From Daphnia carinata (Eukaryota; Arthropoda; Branchiopoda; Diplostraca; Daphniidae): DNA of 64,000 nucleotides. The position numbers and the translations under genes are program-made. The stretch is from assembly GCF_022539665.2 (NCBI RefSeq), contig NC_081340.1, positions 8,059,357 to 8,123,356 on the forward strand, read 5' to 3'. Below are positions 49,422 through 61,781 of the stretch, piece by piece (the first letter of the stretch is position 1; every line of letters begins with the position of its first letter). Below the pieces are notes generated by a model, which was not told where the DNA came from, did not search any database, and saw only the letters and a list, made by a program, of their open reading frames with translations.

Positions 49422-52400
49422 TTAACTGTTGCCAGTAGTGGTTAAAGTTTCGCTTTCTAAGTTAGAGCTAGGTGTGGAAGCCGTAGATAGGATGTCTTCC
49501 AAGGTCTTGTGAGCAGGGTCGTCGTTATCAGGGAATAGCTTCCTGGCCGCTTCGATTTGATCGTACAGTACCTTGTACGAATCTTCTAGATTTTTCATGG
49601 CTTCAACGGCCTTTTGAATATCAACTTCAATATTTTTATGTTCAGCAGCGCGGATTTCTTCTGCCTTGATGACTTGATCGACATCCTCAGATGTCGAATT
49701 CGCGTTATTTTCATGGCTCTTGTTCTTAAGTGTTGCTGCGTGAGCTTCGACATGGTCGACAATGTACTCGGGTAAGAATATGTCAAGTCTAGATGGTTTC
49801 GAAAAATGAGAGAGATCAAGCGGCACTTCAGCAGATCCCTTGACGTTCTCTGGTTCACTTTCCGCTCGTTTCGAGCGGCCATTACGAACTCGGCTGCGGT
49901 AGTTCGACTTCCTGGTGTTGGGAGAAATGGCGGGTTTCTTCACACTATTGGACGTCGATGAGCTGGATATCGTGCGCGCGTTTGCCGTTCCCACATTGTC
50001 GAGAAAACTGGGCGAATCTGCATCGAAGTTAACAGCGTCAGTTTCTTTCGCTTGACTAGCACCAGGCAACTGGTTACTAGTCTTGACCAAATGTTCCGCT
50101 AAATTGACAAAGTCTTGCAAATCGAATTTGCCATACGGGCCCTGTGTAGACATGGAACGTTATTTTTCGTTGTGCGGATATCATCAACTGAACTAAGCTT
50201 ACCTCAATGGGTACGAACTTGTTGACAACGAATTTTCCTTTATAATTTAGAGGGCCATGCATAGCTGTTTCGACCACTTCGTCCATATCCGTACGATATT
50301 CAGCGGCCTGCTTTGGGGCATAAGGAGCGTAATCTCCAAAAAAGTCACTCGAGTTGGCCGTTCGTTTGTACAAATTGTTTGGAACGTGAGTAAGGATATT
50401 GTACAGGCCATTTAATCCCGGAAATCCTGAAAAACAAAAGCCCCATGTTGAAAACAGAAATGCAATGTGGTAAACACACGCCAAAGAAAAAAAAATACCA
50501 GCTCCAATGAGGTGGCTGTTGAGGGTGTCGATGTATTCTTGGCTGAGGACGATTGGCCGACGCGTTGGCGTTGGCTTGATTTTACCCGAATGAGGATATA
50601 GAGGTGCACGATGTGGACCTGCGAACTGGCCAGCATAGACACCGCTACTGAGGGCCTCTCTCAACATATGAATGGCGACTTCGTTGACGGTAATGCCGTC
50701 CTTATTGGGGTTGCCCGTGCTTGCATGTGCATGGCCGTGCGGAACAGGTTGTACTAGGGTAGGCGTTTTCTTTTTGTTTTTCAAAGCATAAAAATAAAAT
50801 ATTGGAAGTGGCTTAAATAGGAGCTTATTGCATCGTTACCGGTAAATGAGAATTGTGGGGCTCAGCCCATTTGGTCAGATCCACGTAGGGAATAATGGAT
50901 GATTTGCAACTGACTCGAGGATTGCTAAGCAAATCAAAGGGTAATAATATTAAATGGGCAATTCATTCAGAGTAATTGTTTCTTTGGGAAATAAATAAAG
51001 CTTACATTTCATGGTCGGGCAGCACGAGAGGATAGGTTTGAATAGTCTGAATCAAATCCGTATTATCGCAAAGGACTCGAGCTAATCGTGATTTGCGGAT
51101 TTCTTCCAACTGGGCAGGGGTGAAAGACGAGGGTTGATTGCCCAGTTCGTACCAGAAACGGTCTCCAACGCGAACGCTGCTGAACTGCGTGGCAATGATG
51201 CAAGCAAACGTGGGGCCCAACAGGCTGCCCGGTAATGCTCTTTCAGACACACCACCAGACCAAAGATCGATGTCGTGCGGAGTTCTTAAGGTGGCCGCAT
51301 AGCGATAAACCGTATCATTGCTCATCGAGCCGAGAAGATCTTCCCAAGTGTGTACAGGTGACAAGCCGCAAAACTTGCGGAATTCAGTGTATCCGGGCAG
51401 TCCAACCTCGCGATTGCGCTGAAGATTGAAGGCCGTCAGGTCGACGCCATGACGCTCACCTGGCTTACGAAACAACAAGGTCGTCACTTGAGCCGTGATG
51501 AAATTGTCAAAAGCCAATGCCGGCTGGTTAGTCATTCCGATGTAATATTCGTCCAACACTCCGGGTTCGTAGAGCTGGAACGGCTGACGGATGAGGTCGG
51601 CCAATGGCGTATGGGTAACGTAACGATGGGCTTTGCTCCACCGTTCGACATTTGTTGGCAAGATAGTGTGGCCAAATCGGAAGGCCGCGGCAGCGAATGA
51701 AGCCATGATACCTGGATTCACTGTTGGATCATATCCATTCCAGTAGCCCTGAAGAAGCAAGTGTCAGAATTGAAGCAGATAGTAATTGGCTTTTCGTGAT
51801 GTTACCCACCTCCTTTTGGAGCACGAGGTTGAACTTGGCGATCATGTCTTTGCCCAGTACCACGGGCAAAAATTCATTGTAGGTGATGTGCTGAATCATG
51901 GCGATCACAATGTTTCTAGCTTCCTGTTGATATCCGTCAATAAATAAAAAACAATTAACGTCACCATTTTGTGATGATTGACTTTGGGAGCTTTGATAAA
52001 AAACCTCACCTGGAAGAGGATTTCGTCATCCCAATGCGGATTGATAATGTACAACTGTGTGGCGATTCGGTTATGCTCACGGGCCCACAACGTGTGCATG
52101 CACGTCAGAATCAACTGTTCGTTTACGCGGATCTCGCCTAATTAAATAATTCAGTTAAAACAAAACAAAAAAATGCGTATTGGCAGAGTTTTTAAAAATA
52201 TTGATATGTCGTACCGCCATCAAAGCAGAATTTGTTGCCATTTTCGGCTCGATGTGAGCATCCCTCGTCGGGGATGTCCGTCTTGGCTGGAAGCAAATCC
52301 ATCAGTCCAAGGGGTCTCAACACTGGATTCATCCGCAAATGGCCACCATAACCTGATCGCAAAGACCTTTCGCCACCCAACAATAAATCATTTAAACAGA

Positions 52401-54017
52401 TGTTTTTTATCAGTTTGGAAATAAGAAAATATAATAACAAAAGAAGAAGAAAGAAAAAGAAAAAACCTGAAAGAAAGTGCCGATAAAGGCGATTTTACCT
52501 GGCAAACGATTCTCTAACACCGTAAACAGTATTGGCGTCGATGGTTGCAGTCAGTAGGTTGAATTGAGTCCTCGAACCTTTTGAACGACAAAAAGATAAC
52601 GAAAAAACAAAGACGTTAACTACAGAACTTGAGTGACGCAATTCATGAAATTGGAAAGTTGATGAAATCAAAAATCAAAAAAAAAAAAAAGAACCTAGTC
52701 GGCAGCCGTGACGAACGCCAGGGAATCCACGGACAAAGTCGATGCAACGGACGCCGAATCGACCGAAAAATTCGTCGTTGGGTGGAACGTCAATATTAAA
52801 ACAATATTTGTTGGGTGGGGAGCCGTGAGGTGGTCGGCAGCACTCTTCGAATTCGTTACGGTTCAGCGGATCTGTTTCGTCACAGCGGAAACGCGACACA
52901 TTAAAATCAGAGGATCGTGAGCATGAAATGATATACTGATGACGTATCTACGCACTCAACATGGTGCCCGTTAAGGTAAAGTCGTGATCCATAAACTGTC
53001 CCCAAGAGACGACTAACGTGGTAGCAGCGTGATCGTTGAGGGTTTCTTCGATGTGAACGAGCGATGTCACTGAACGAGCTCCGGGCAAGGGTAGGCCACC
53101 GTAACCAATGCGAGGCTCTGATATGCCGTCGCTGTAAGCAGGTGGCAATAACCTTTTTAAAACATTCACGATTAGCAACGAGCAAAGTGCTTGAACACAG
53201 AGAAATAAGAGAAATAGTCACCTGGTGAAGGACGTAAGACGGGCACCCCATGTCGGATTTTGCAAATTGTTGCACAACCCATCGAATCTCCTGTACTTGC
53301 CAGGTGTGCAATGGAGCGGTGACATGAAATCGGGGCAATATTTGAGCAAGTTGGTCTTGTGGGTATCCAAAAGAGGAAGTTGATTTTCTATTTCATGCGG
53401 TGTCAGCGCATACCTTTAATTTTGCAACAATACATGATGAGATTCAATGAATTACATGAAGTTCTTCAAGCTACACAGCGTTGGCTCAAATCTTGTTAGA
53501 AACTCTACCGTCTGGCAAGGATGCGAGCTGTTTCAAGAAAGACTTCGCCGACTGTGGCCAACTGTTCCGGCATCCATTCTTCTTGCGGTGTTTCAATGTG
53601 CAAGTATTGAAGGGCTTGCGCCAGGGCGTGATCAACAGCCGCGTAGGTGATGCAATTTCCTCCGTAACCGGACCTAACAGAAAAGTCTATTGTTAATCGA
53701 AGAGTCCCTTGAAGATGAGGCCTCAATTTAACTCACCCAGAGCCGAAGAAGATGGATTGGGTATGATCGTAAAGGCTGGAACGCGTAAGGACTAGAGCGC
53801 AAGCTTCTTTGCCAGCATCGTAATCCGCAGTGAGAGCCGGAGCCGGCCCATCAAGCCTGCCGTAATCTAAGCCGAGTCCCAGCGACGGTTGGAATCCTCC
53901 CGAAGGATGCAAGACGGCCGCGTGCACCAACAGGGTGGCAGGTGCGAATAATAAGACAGTCCACAACACCTGCGCCAGCACAGCAATGCGCGACGACCAC
54001 ATTCTTGACGTCGTCAT
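49422..54017 (-). CDS. secreted animal haem peroxidase (chorion peroxidase / peroxinectin-like)
   Basis: Fourteen minus-strand exons: 53737-54017, 53509-53673, 53222-53413, 52956-53152, 52695-52871, 52499-52577, 52215-52366, 52010-52137, 51810-51923, 51006-51748, 50840-50924, 50499-50769, 50203-50426, 49422-50141. Phases agree, giving 1175 aa; the acceptor of exon 12 (50770) is the weakest. Family hallmarks are a signal peptide ([11 protein letters not shown]), [10 protein letters not shown], the distal haem motif [26 protein letters not shown], and the proximal-His helix A-A-A-F-R-F-G-H. Such enzymes use H2O2 to oxidise or cross-link extracellular substrates (eggshell, cuticle, immunity). 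After the catalytic domain about 400 extra residues follow, His/Pro-rich and then charged with a predicted helical segment, longer than usual for the family. Confidence 0.9.
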
Positions 54018-54060
54018 TTCCTTTTGTTGTCCAGAGATGATGTACGTGAAAACACTGTCA

Positions 54061-54150
54061 CTGTTTGAGAAAAAAAAAAAATATGCAATGATACAAGAAG
54101 GGACGAAACGATTCGAAAGAGAACTCGAGCTGTTGTTTTGAGCAGCTCAC
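54061..54150 (-). other. candidate intron in the 5' UTR of the peroxidase gene
   Basis: On the minus strand GTGAGC at 54145-54150 follows GCAA. A long pyrimidine tract ending CAAACAG at 54061 precedes the segment leading to the ATG at 54017. The 90-nt length is normal for this window. Confidence 0.5.
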
Positions 54151-54186
54151 TTGCAGAATTGATCTGCATTTGTCGATGGCTGAGAC

Positions 54187-54194
54187 TATTTATA
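54187..54194 (-). promoter_or_regulatory. TATA box of the peroxidase gene
   Basis: TATAAATA on the minus strand, about 175 nt upstream of the start codon and about 40 nt upstream of the candidate 5' UTR donor. A weak initiator (ATCAATT) lies about 30 nt downstream. Confidence 0.5.
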
Positions 54195-55816
54195 GCCAAA
54201 GAGTAATATCTCGGATAGCGTTAAGGCTATTAGAGGCGTGTTTGGCGCCCAGTGAGAGTATCTTGATAGTCGAACCGCACTCAGTCAGAAAGATTAAAAG
54301 AGTGAAATAAAACAAGACAACAAAAGACAAAGAATAAAAACGAATTGGTAAAATCCAGCAAGATAAAATGGGTGGAGCCAATTGAAACAAGCGACGAGAT
54401 GCACATGTACCCAGAAATCGTCGTCAAGGTGTCGCCACGTTTTGTTTTCACGCAGACAAAGGAAAAACAATACTAAGCTATGTAAATCTGAGACGAGATG
54501 TGACAGTTGATCAAGCCCGAGAAAGTATCACGCTTTATCTCACGTGCAGGCCAACAGCAATTAACAAAAGGCATAAGTGCAACGTGATAAACCAGGCCAG
54601 TAGGCTAAAATGGAATGCCTCATTCACGCTGAAATGAACGCTAAGCCTTTCTCTTACGTTCCCGTGTGCAATTCAAACAAAAATGAATACAGTGATTCGA
54701 TATACTCATTAACGCTTGACGGCTATTGGTTATGATAGAAGGAACTTGTACAAAAATGTTCCAATTCACTACTCAATCCAAATGACAAAGGACTCACTAT
54801 GATTACGAGTGGGGGCTTATACACCTGAAGTCCTGTCGAGGTTTTTTCACACGCCCAACGATAGACGAAAATGGATCACTGACGGAGACCCTCGAAGATT
54901 GGTCAAATCAATCGTTTTGGCGACAAATTTGTTAGTTACACGAGTGAACGTCAAGACAAACTTTCATCGACTGGATTAGATCGACGATGGCTTATCTTGG
55001 CTAATGAAAACTGCGATGCAACAACGTAAAAATTAAAATGATAACAATGAAGAAGGGGGAGAGAAATCTCTTGATTGCTATCATAGGGAATTTTGTCGTC
55101 GTCAAGATAGTAAAATATTGAGGTCGTTCGGCAAGTGCTTCTTCGTCATCCTAAGCTGAATGGAATCAATTCATCCATCCATCCATCCGACTCCGCCTAC
55201 TACCCTTTCATCCTTAGCTCTCCAACAGCATTCGTCTCGCTGGCCGACTCCGTCTCTCCCCCCCCCCCCCCCTTTTTTTTTTTAACGCGATAAAACAGTC
55301 TATGAAGCATCTTTGATTTCTAAAGGATCCCGTTGCAACGTGACTAGCTGCACGTCGACGAAGGGGAACACTAAGCTAAGAACAAGAGGAAGAAGCCAAA
55401 GAGCGAGCTGAAATGTCACCAACGCATTGTCTTTCCGCCGTAGGCATGCTATCTTTTTGCTTGATGAAAACCGGCCGTCTCTGTTTCGTCATACTCAAAA
55501 ACGAAATGAAAAAAATTGAAAAACACTTTCTTGTTATTGCGATTTCACCTCACCGATGAGTTTCTGTTTGACACGGCTAGTTCCTACACACTTTACCTCA
55601 AAAGACTTCCACTAGTGTCGGACCAGCATTTTCTTTTCTTTTCCCCTCTGCGTTTACACAGTTTACCGATGCCCTTAAAACGAGAAAGTTTGGCGATCGT
55701 ACGAAATAGGAAGGACGCCAAATGATGGGCAAGCAGTCAATAGTCAACGTCAAAATCAAAGCTGCGAGCGCGTGGGAACAGGGCGTGGGAAATTGGTGGC
55801 GGCAATTCAAACTTAC
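54195..55816. other. intergenic, no gene seen
   Basis: Upstream flank of the peroxidase gene. A C run followed by a T run lies near 55259-55283, and (CATC)n-like repeats near 55172-55190. No exon with credible splice sites was found. Confidence 0.5.
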
Positions 55817-55957
55817 CGTGTCTTTGTAGTGTATCACAGGCGACGAGTGAAGGTAGCTGGCAAAATTGCGAGTACTGGCCTCCATTTGACGCTCCATTTC
55901 CTCGTTGAGTGTCGATACGCAACGCCCTGCTTCGTTCACCTTTCTCCCGTCAGCCAT
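55817..55957 (-). CDS. possible first coding exon of an unidentified gene (partial)
   Basis: Minus-strand ATG at 55957 in good context (GAAAATGGC) opens 47 codons with balanced amino-acid use (M-A-D-G-R-K-V-N-E-A-G-R...). It ends phase 0 at a consensus donor ACG|GTAAGT (55811-55816). No following exon was recognised between here and the peroxidase gene. Joining it to the peroxidase exon would hit an immediate stop. It may belong to a gene whose next exon lies far to the left, or be a chance frame. Confidence 0.35.
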
Positions 55958-58639
55958 TTTCTCCCAATTCAGCGGTGGCCCTCTCGAAAAACCCAAGTGA
56001 AATGGATAGGTTGCACTGGCGGCCGGATAAAGATTCTATCGCGAACGATAGAAATCATTTGAAAGGTCAGAAACAAGTCCCTGCAAAATAAAAGAAATGG
56101 TAACAAATCATTTATGATGACGCAGACAAGACAATAAGAAAAAAAAAAAAAAAAAAAAAAAAAAGAAGAAGAAGGAAATTGAAAAGCCATCACGCGATAT
56201 TTGAGGAAATGAAATAAGAACAACAATTCTTTCATTCTCTAAACCATTTACAAGCTGCAGTTCTAAACGATGGCCCTACGAAAGAACTGCTTTATCTCCG
56301 CTATTGCTATACGTCCCCGTTCGACTTTGAGATTCGCTTTCCATCCCGGTTTCCATATTGCTCATCGTACTGCTTCAACTTTCACGTACGTATACTTGAT
56401 GCAAAATTCAGGTGTCGACTACGTCAAGTAGAACACCGTTATTTGGATAATGTATTTCAATGTCATCGTCCAATTTCCCTAGAAAGTTTGGCTTGTGACT
56501 TCCGGCTTTCAATCGTGCAGACCCAGTTTACTTTTGAAAAGCTGTTCTATAATCCATCAGCTTGTTGAAAGCAGAGTAGGCCCTATCTCTAAACGAAATA
56601 CGTTAAATGTTTGAGAACAAAAACTGAAATCATGTTCCGCATTGAATAGCTCGTGCAGAGAAATCTTTTGGGTATTGTTGGTTGACGTAATAAAGGTTAA
56701 GGTATTCATCGACAGCCGAGGACGCGCATGAAAAAATCTCGAAATTTTTACGAAGGGAATAACGGCAAGGCCGGTAAAGCCCAGCTGGGCGTGAATCCAT
56801 TCGACTAAGCGTTGACTGTTTGGTATACTGGCAGAAATTAGGCCTATGTTGCCATTGGCTAGAAAAGCGAGCTCCATAGAGGAGGGGAAAGCATAATCAC
56901 GATGATGTCGATCATCGTTTCATACGTTCACTTGCTTCTTACCTACAAAGATTGTGTTACCCTAACGTCTATCAATACAATCCGTAAACTAAGTAATATA
57001 AAACCCAAGTCAATGGTCGTAAAGGTTCACGTGGTTACTGATTAGTACAACTGCGCTTGCCTCTTTAGCATAACATGCTTTCGCCATCGACGTACTATTT
57101 CCATCTGCAAAGACCAACTGGAAGATGGTAAATTGACTTTCCTTTTCTTTGTTTTTGATCTCACGCTTCCGGCCGAGCAAATGAAACCCAATGTCGGAAT
57201 TAATATCAATAGTATATAGAGAGGAAAAAAAAAAACAAAAAAAAAAAAAAAAAAAAAACAAGTACTAGGTAAAACAAAGTAGACGCATATAAAAAAAAAA
57301 AAAAAAAAAGAATCCATTCATTTTATATCGCTACAGCGTTTCCATTAATGACGCCCACGCAACCCGTTCCCGTTATCGTTGATGGCGAATCTGTTGGATT
57401 GCATGGCCGATGATTTAAAGAGAATTTCACTAGATAGCCTTTGTTGATGCCTGCCGGGTAAAATGCACCAGTTGTCCAGCTACCAGAAAGCAAATGTACA
57501 TCCACAACAACACAAATATATTTCGATGCTATTCCCCGTTAACTGCGCTCCGTTGAATAACAACATTTGGTGGGTATAAATATAAAAGTGTTATTTGTAA
57601 ATGTCCTTACAATTTACTGGCGATCAAAACAACGTGAAATTTAGCGTCACTTTCCCTTTGCTCTCTGTTTTTCTCGCGCCGTCCCCTGTCCTAGTTGAGG
57701 GGCGCGAGACTGTGTCGAATTTCGAAAGTATGCGGAATTCATCTGCTGCTGCTGCTGCTGCTGCTGCTACTACTATTCATTCGTTTGAAATGGAACTTTT
57801 TACATGGCGTTTGATTCGACAACTGGCATCAAATGAAATCCACTAAGCGGGCCACATTTCCAAACATACAGTATATGAACCAATAATGGTGGTAGAATAT
57901 GCCTGCAACACTATGGTAACCAATCGAAAAGATTCCAGTCAAGGAGAACGGGCACATTCTTTTGGGCGTCCTTCGTTCGATTCTCTTAATACCTTTCGTC
58001 TAACACAACTGTCTGTCGCCCGTCACGTGGATCGATTGACGTTTCTTAAGATGGAGAAACTACATCAACTTTATTCATTAACGTCCACTTTAGGCGGTTA
58101 TGTTCTTCGTAAATAATCAGCCCCGAGTGGGTCCTCATCACAAATCATAATCGCTGAAGAAAAACGTGATTCCAACACGCAACATTGGATTTTCATCGAA
58201 TAATTTTCGATGCTGTGGAGATTCACGACAGCACAAGTTGCATTTCTACCGATAGTTAGACAAAAAAAAAAAATATTGAACACAAACTGAAATCTGCGTG
58301 TTACGTGCGTAACGGATTGCAATCTGATTCGTGAAAAAAAAACAAAAAACAGTACAGGTAAAACAAGGAACCCGCTCACTTCGACGCTGGTGGTTATGAA
58401 CAGTTGCAAACAAAAGAATGCTGGTATTGATACAGCCAACTCCCGATGCCCGCTGTCGTATACGAAAGGACAATGGCAGCTTTAGAAACGGCAAGGCGAG
58501 TTCGTGACACAGTGTTCCTACGTTTTTACGGACGTCAAATGGCCTGTCTTATTTCTAAACAAATGGTGAACAAAACACACAAAAACGAACTATCTACGTT
58601 TTGATAACCGTTATTTTCAGAGAACTGAGCACACTAGGC

Positions 58640-58685
<46 letters not shown>

Positions 58686-59333
58686 CGGCAGAGATCCATT
58701 TACCAAATGCTTTCAGTTGGGATTGAACAATGAGGCTAAAGTATAAGTGATTGATGTGGAGCAACTAAGCAATCCTTTCGCCACTGTGCTAGTTCAAATT
58801 GGAACGTCTATAAAATGTCACTGTTCCAGTGACACATTCGTTCTGAAAATCGGTTATCTTGCGCAAAAACTAAAATAAAAAAGCGAGAAAAAATCAGTTC
58901 AAGGGAAGGTAAAGGTCGTATACAGTCATACCTTCACAGCTAGAATTTGAGTTTTGAAATTCAACTTTGATTTGTCCTTTAAGATATTACCTAACGGGGC
59001 GGAAGGCCGGTAAGGTTAGCTTTATACTGCACTATACCTGATATTTGTTTCTCGCCTATTTTTGGTCGCCAACGATTCAATCAATCGAGAAGAACATTGA
59101 GGGATTTTTGTTTCAAACCGTATTCAGCAATTTGCATTTGGCAGAGGGAAGGATTATATGCAAAGTGTCTAATGTAATTGAATCGCAAACTGCTAAACGA
59201 TCGGCTGTCGGTTTAAACCAGTTTCGACATCGTAAAACACTTTGCTTACATTCGAAAGTACGGCTTGGAAAAAAAAAAAAAAAAAAAACAGGCTTGAAAA
59301 AATTGAAAGAATGTCACAATGAAATAGAAAATA

Positions 59334-59367
<34 letters not shown>

Positions 59368-61750
59368 CGCCCTGCCTATTGTTATTGAATTTTCGTCGAC
59401 GATTATCAAAATCATTGACGTTTCTTTGGGGAGGTTCTTTTCCACTGGTAATGATCATTGTGCCTTTTTGTTTAGTCGCTTTTATTTTTTTTTTATTTTT
59501 CAGTTGACGGACGACTTTCTAATCATCGATGGATGATCACCGCATCAAGGGTAGCAAAATCGTTGAATTTTCTCGTCTTCTTTTTCTTTTCTTTAGTCCA
59601 ACGTCCGCGCTGCTTTTTGGGCGTCACACGGGAGCCACGTTAACAACAAATTGTTTGGGGCCGTTTTGTTTTGGTTTTTTTTTTTCTTCTCTCGTTTCTA
59701 TAATGAATATATACTCTCACTTTTCCCCTTTCTCTACTGCATCAATACGCGTCGAATTGTCGAACAAAATACTAAACTGGGTTACGTTACATGATCAACC
59801 CTAGAGCCTCGAGCGTAGTTAATCGCTACTTCATTATGGAGCTAATCGTTTGACTACGCTGTGACGTGACGGGTTGAGCGCAGACAATGTATTTGGCGCA
59901 AATCGACCAACCGGAGCACAACGTCGTCGTCGTCGTCGAACTGTAACGGCACTCAACTTGTTAAGAAAATCAAATGAAAACGGCCATCTAGTGATCAGGT
60001 AGTAAAGGCTTTACGCCGGTTCTCCCGCGTTCGAAAGGAATACCTCCTCGCGGGAGTCTATACGTTTCCTTCTGCGAACGATGACAGGGTTGGAATCAAA
60101 TGGAAACACCGCAAAACTCAATCGTTGGTGGGTGCGATAAAGGACTGAACATCGTGACGCTGCGAGAAACAGTGTCATTATATGGCTGTTGTCTGTTAAC
60201 TAGCACGTACACGCGTTCATTCTGCCCAAGCGTCATCATGGGCGCTCCTTCAGAATAAGTGGACCTATTTCCAGGAATAGGGTTGAAAGACTGTTGGACT
60301 AGTTGAGGATCACGTTCTCTCGCTTTCTCAACAAAATGTCAACTCCTTCAATAAGGTAATAAGCCTTTAGGCAAACGAAGTGTTGTGTTCGTTTCTAGAC
60401 AAGGTAAGCAAATGCGATTAAGTCAAAGAGAGAAATTCAAGCGAGAAAGAAAGGGAAAAGGATCGGCTTACGACGCGTTGTCTTTACGTGTAAATGGAGA
60501 AGCTTACGGACATCCCTGTATAGTCAATTTTTGTTTGTTGTTGACACAGCTATACATCAAGCCCGTAACAAACTACCAAATCTAATGAGCCAATTAAGCA
60601 ATCCTTTCAATTCGCCATAATAGGAGACGAGAAAGTTTTTTGCAAATGCGTCAAAACACGGATCATTGGTCGGGGTTTAGAACCCGAGTTCAGTGAGTTC
60701 ATCTAACATTTTGATTGCGAAACAGCTGGAAACCAGGCCACCTTTCGTCATTCATTTTCCATTCGCTATTTTTGTCAAAGAGACGAGCTCGTCTTATACG
60801 GGCCGCCCATAAGAAGCAAATGCACAGATATGAAGATGAAAAAGAAGAAAAGAAATAAAAAAATAAACAAATAAACAAAAAAAAATAAACAAAACGAAGG
60901 TTGCACCAAATAAGGAGTGGACTTTGCGCTCCAGCTATCTCTCGTGAATATGATTTGCGATCACGTACTGTACAAACAGACTCGACTCGTATTGAGCACA
61001 AGAATAGTGTGTGTACAACAGCAATCGTAGAAGACGGTGGCAAGTGGCCAAACATTATCGAACGCGTCTGCACCATCGTGAAAAATAGAATGGCCGGCAT
61101 TTACGTTGGAAAGTTGGGGAATTCCCTTTCGCATTCACTTTGGAAGATTGCACAGGGACGGCCGGAGGTGACGCTCGATTCAAAAATTGGTCACATCACA
61201 GCGGTGCGTGGTACCAGGCAACCCCCGCTGCGAAAAGATCCCACCAACAGTTTCACTTCTGGGCAGACATCTTTACGACAACGACAGTTAACTGTTACGT
61301 GCGTTAACCCATTGTTCGTATGGAGCTCTCTCTCCCATGAAACTGTCATTCAAGTATACCCACTCAACTCGAAACGCTTGTATAACACGTACGAGCTTTT
61401 CATTGTCCGATAAAGTATTAACACAAACTGAATGAAAGTGTAAGCTGTTGAGAAAAGCAGTTTGGACGTTAGGACCAACTGAGAAGGACGAACGTTATGA
61501 GATATATAAATAAAAAAAAATAGAAAAAAAAAAAAAAAAAAAAAAATGAACTAGTCATTGGCTGAATTAAGCGATTACCAATACTGGGCACGGACGAGTA
61601 CATGACAAGCAAGTTAAAGAAAACATCTCACTGGGCCCTCCGAAAAAAAAAAAAAAAAAAAAAAAAAAGCTGAAACATTCATGACCGACTTGGCTACATA
61701 CGTAACACTTTGTCACATTTTGCTCCGTCATCATTACACAGGGTTTACTC

Positions 61751-61781
<31 letters not shown>

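Noticed and set aside
56557-56877. 106-codon minus-strand frame and the 60-codon frame at 57323-57505
   Set aside because: Composition is fairly protein-like, but no flanking exons or recognised motifs could be supported.
60901-61413. 170-codon plus-strand open frame
   Set aside because: The frame opens inside low-complexity DNA, with no domain, promoter or splice evidence; amino-acid pattern looks random.
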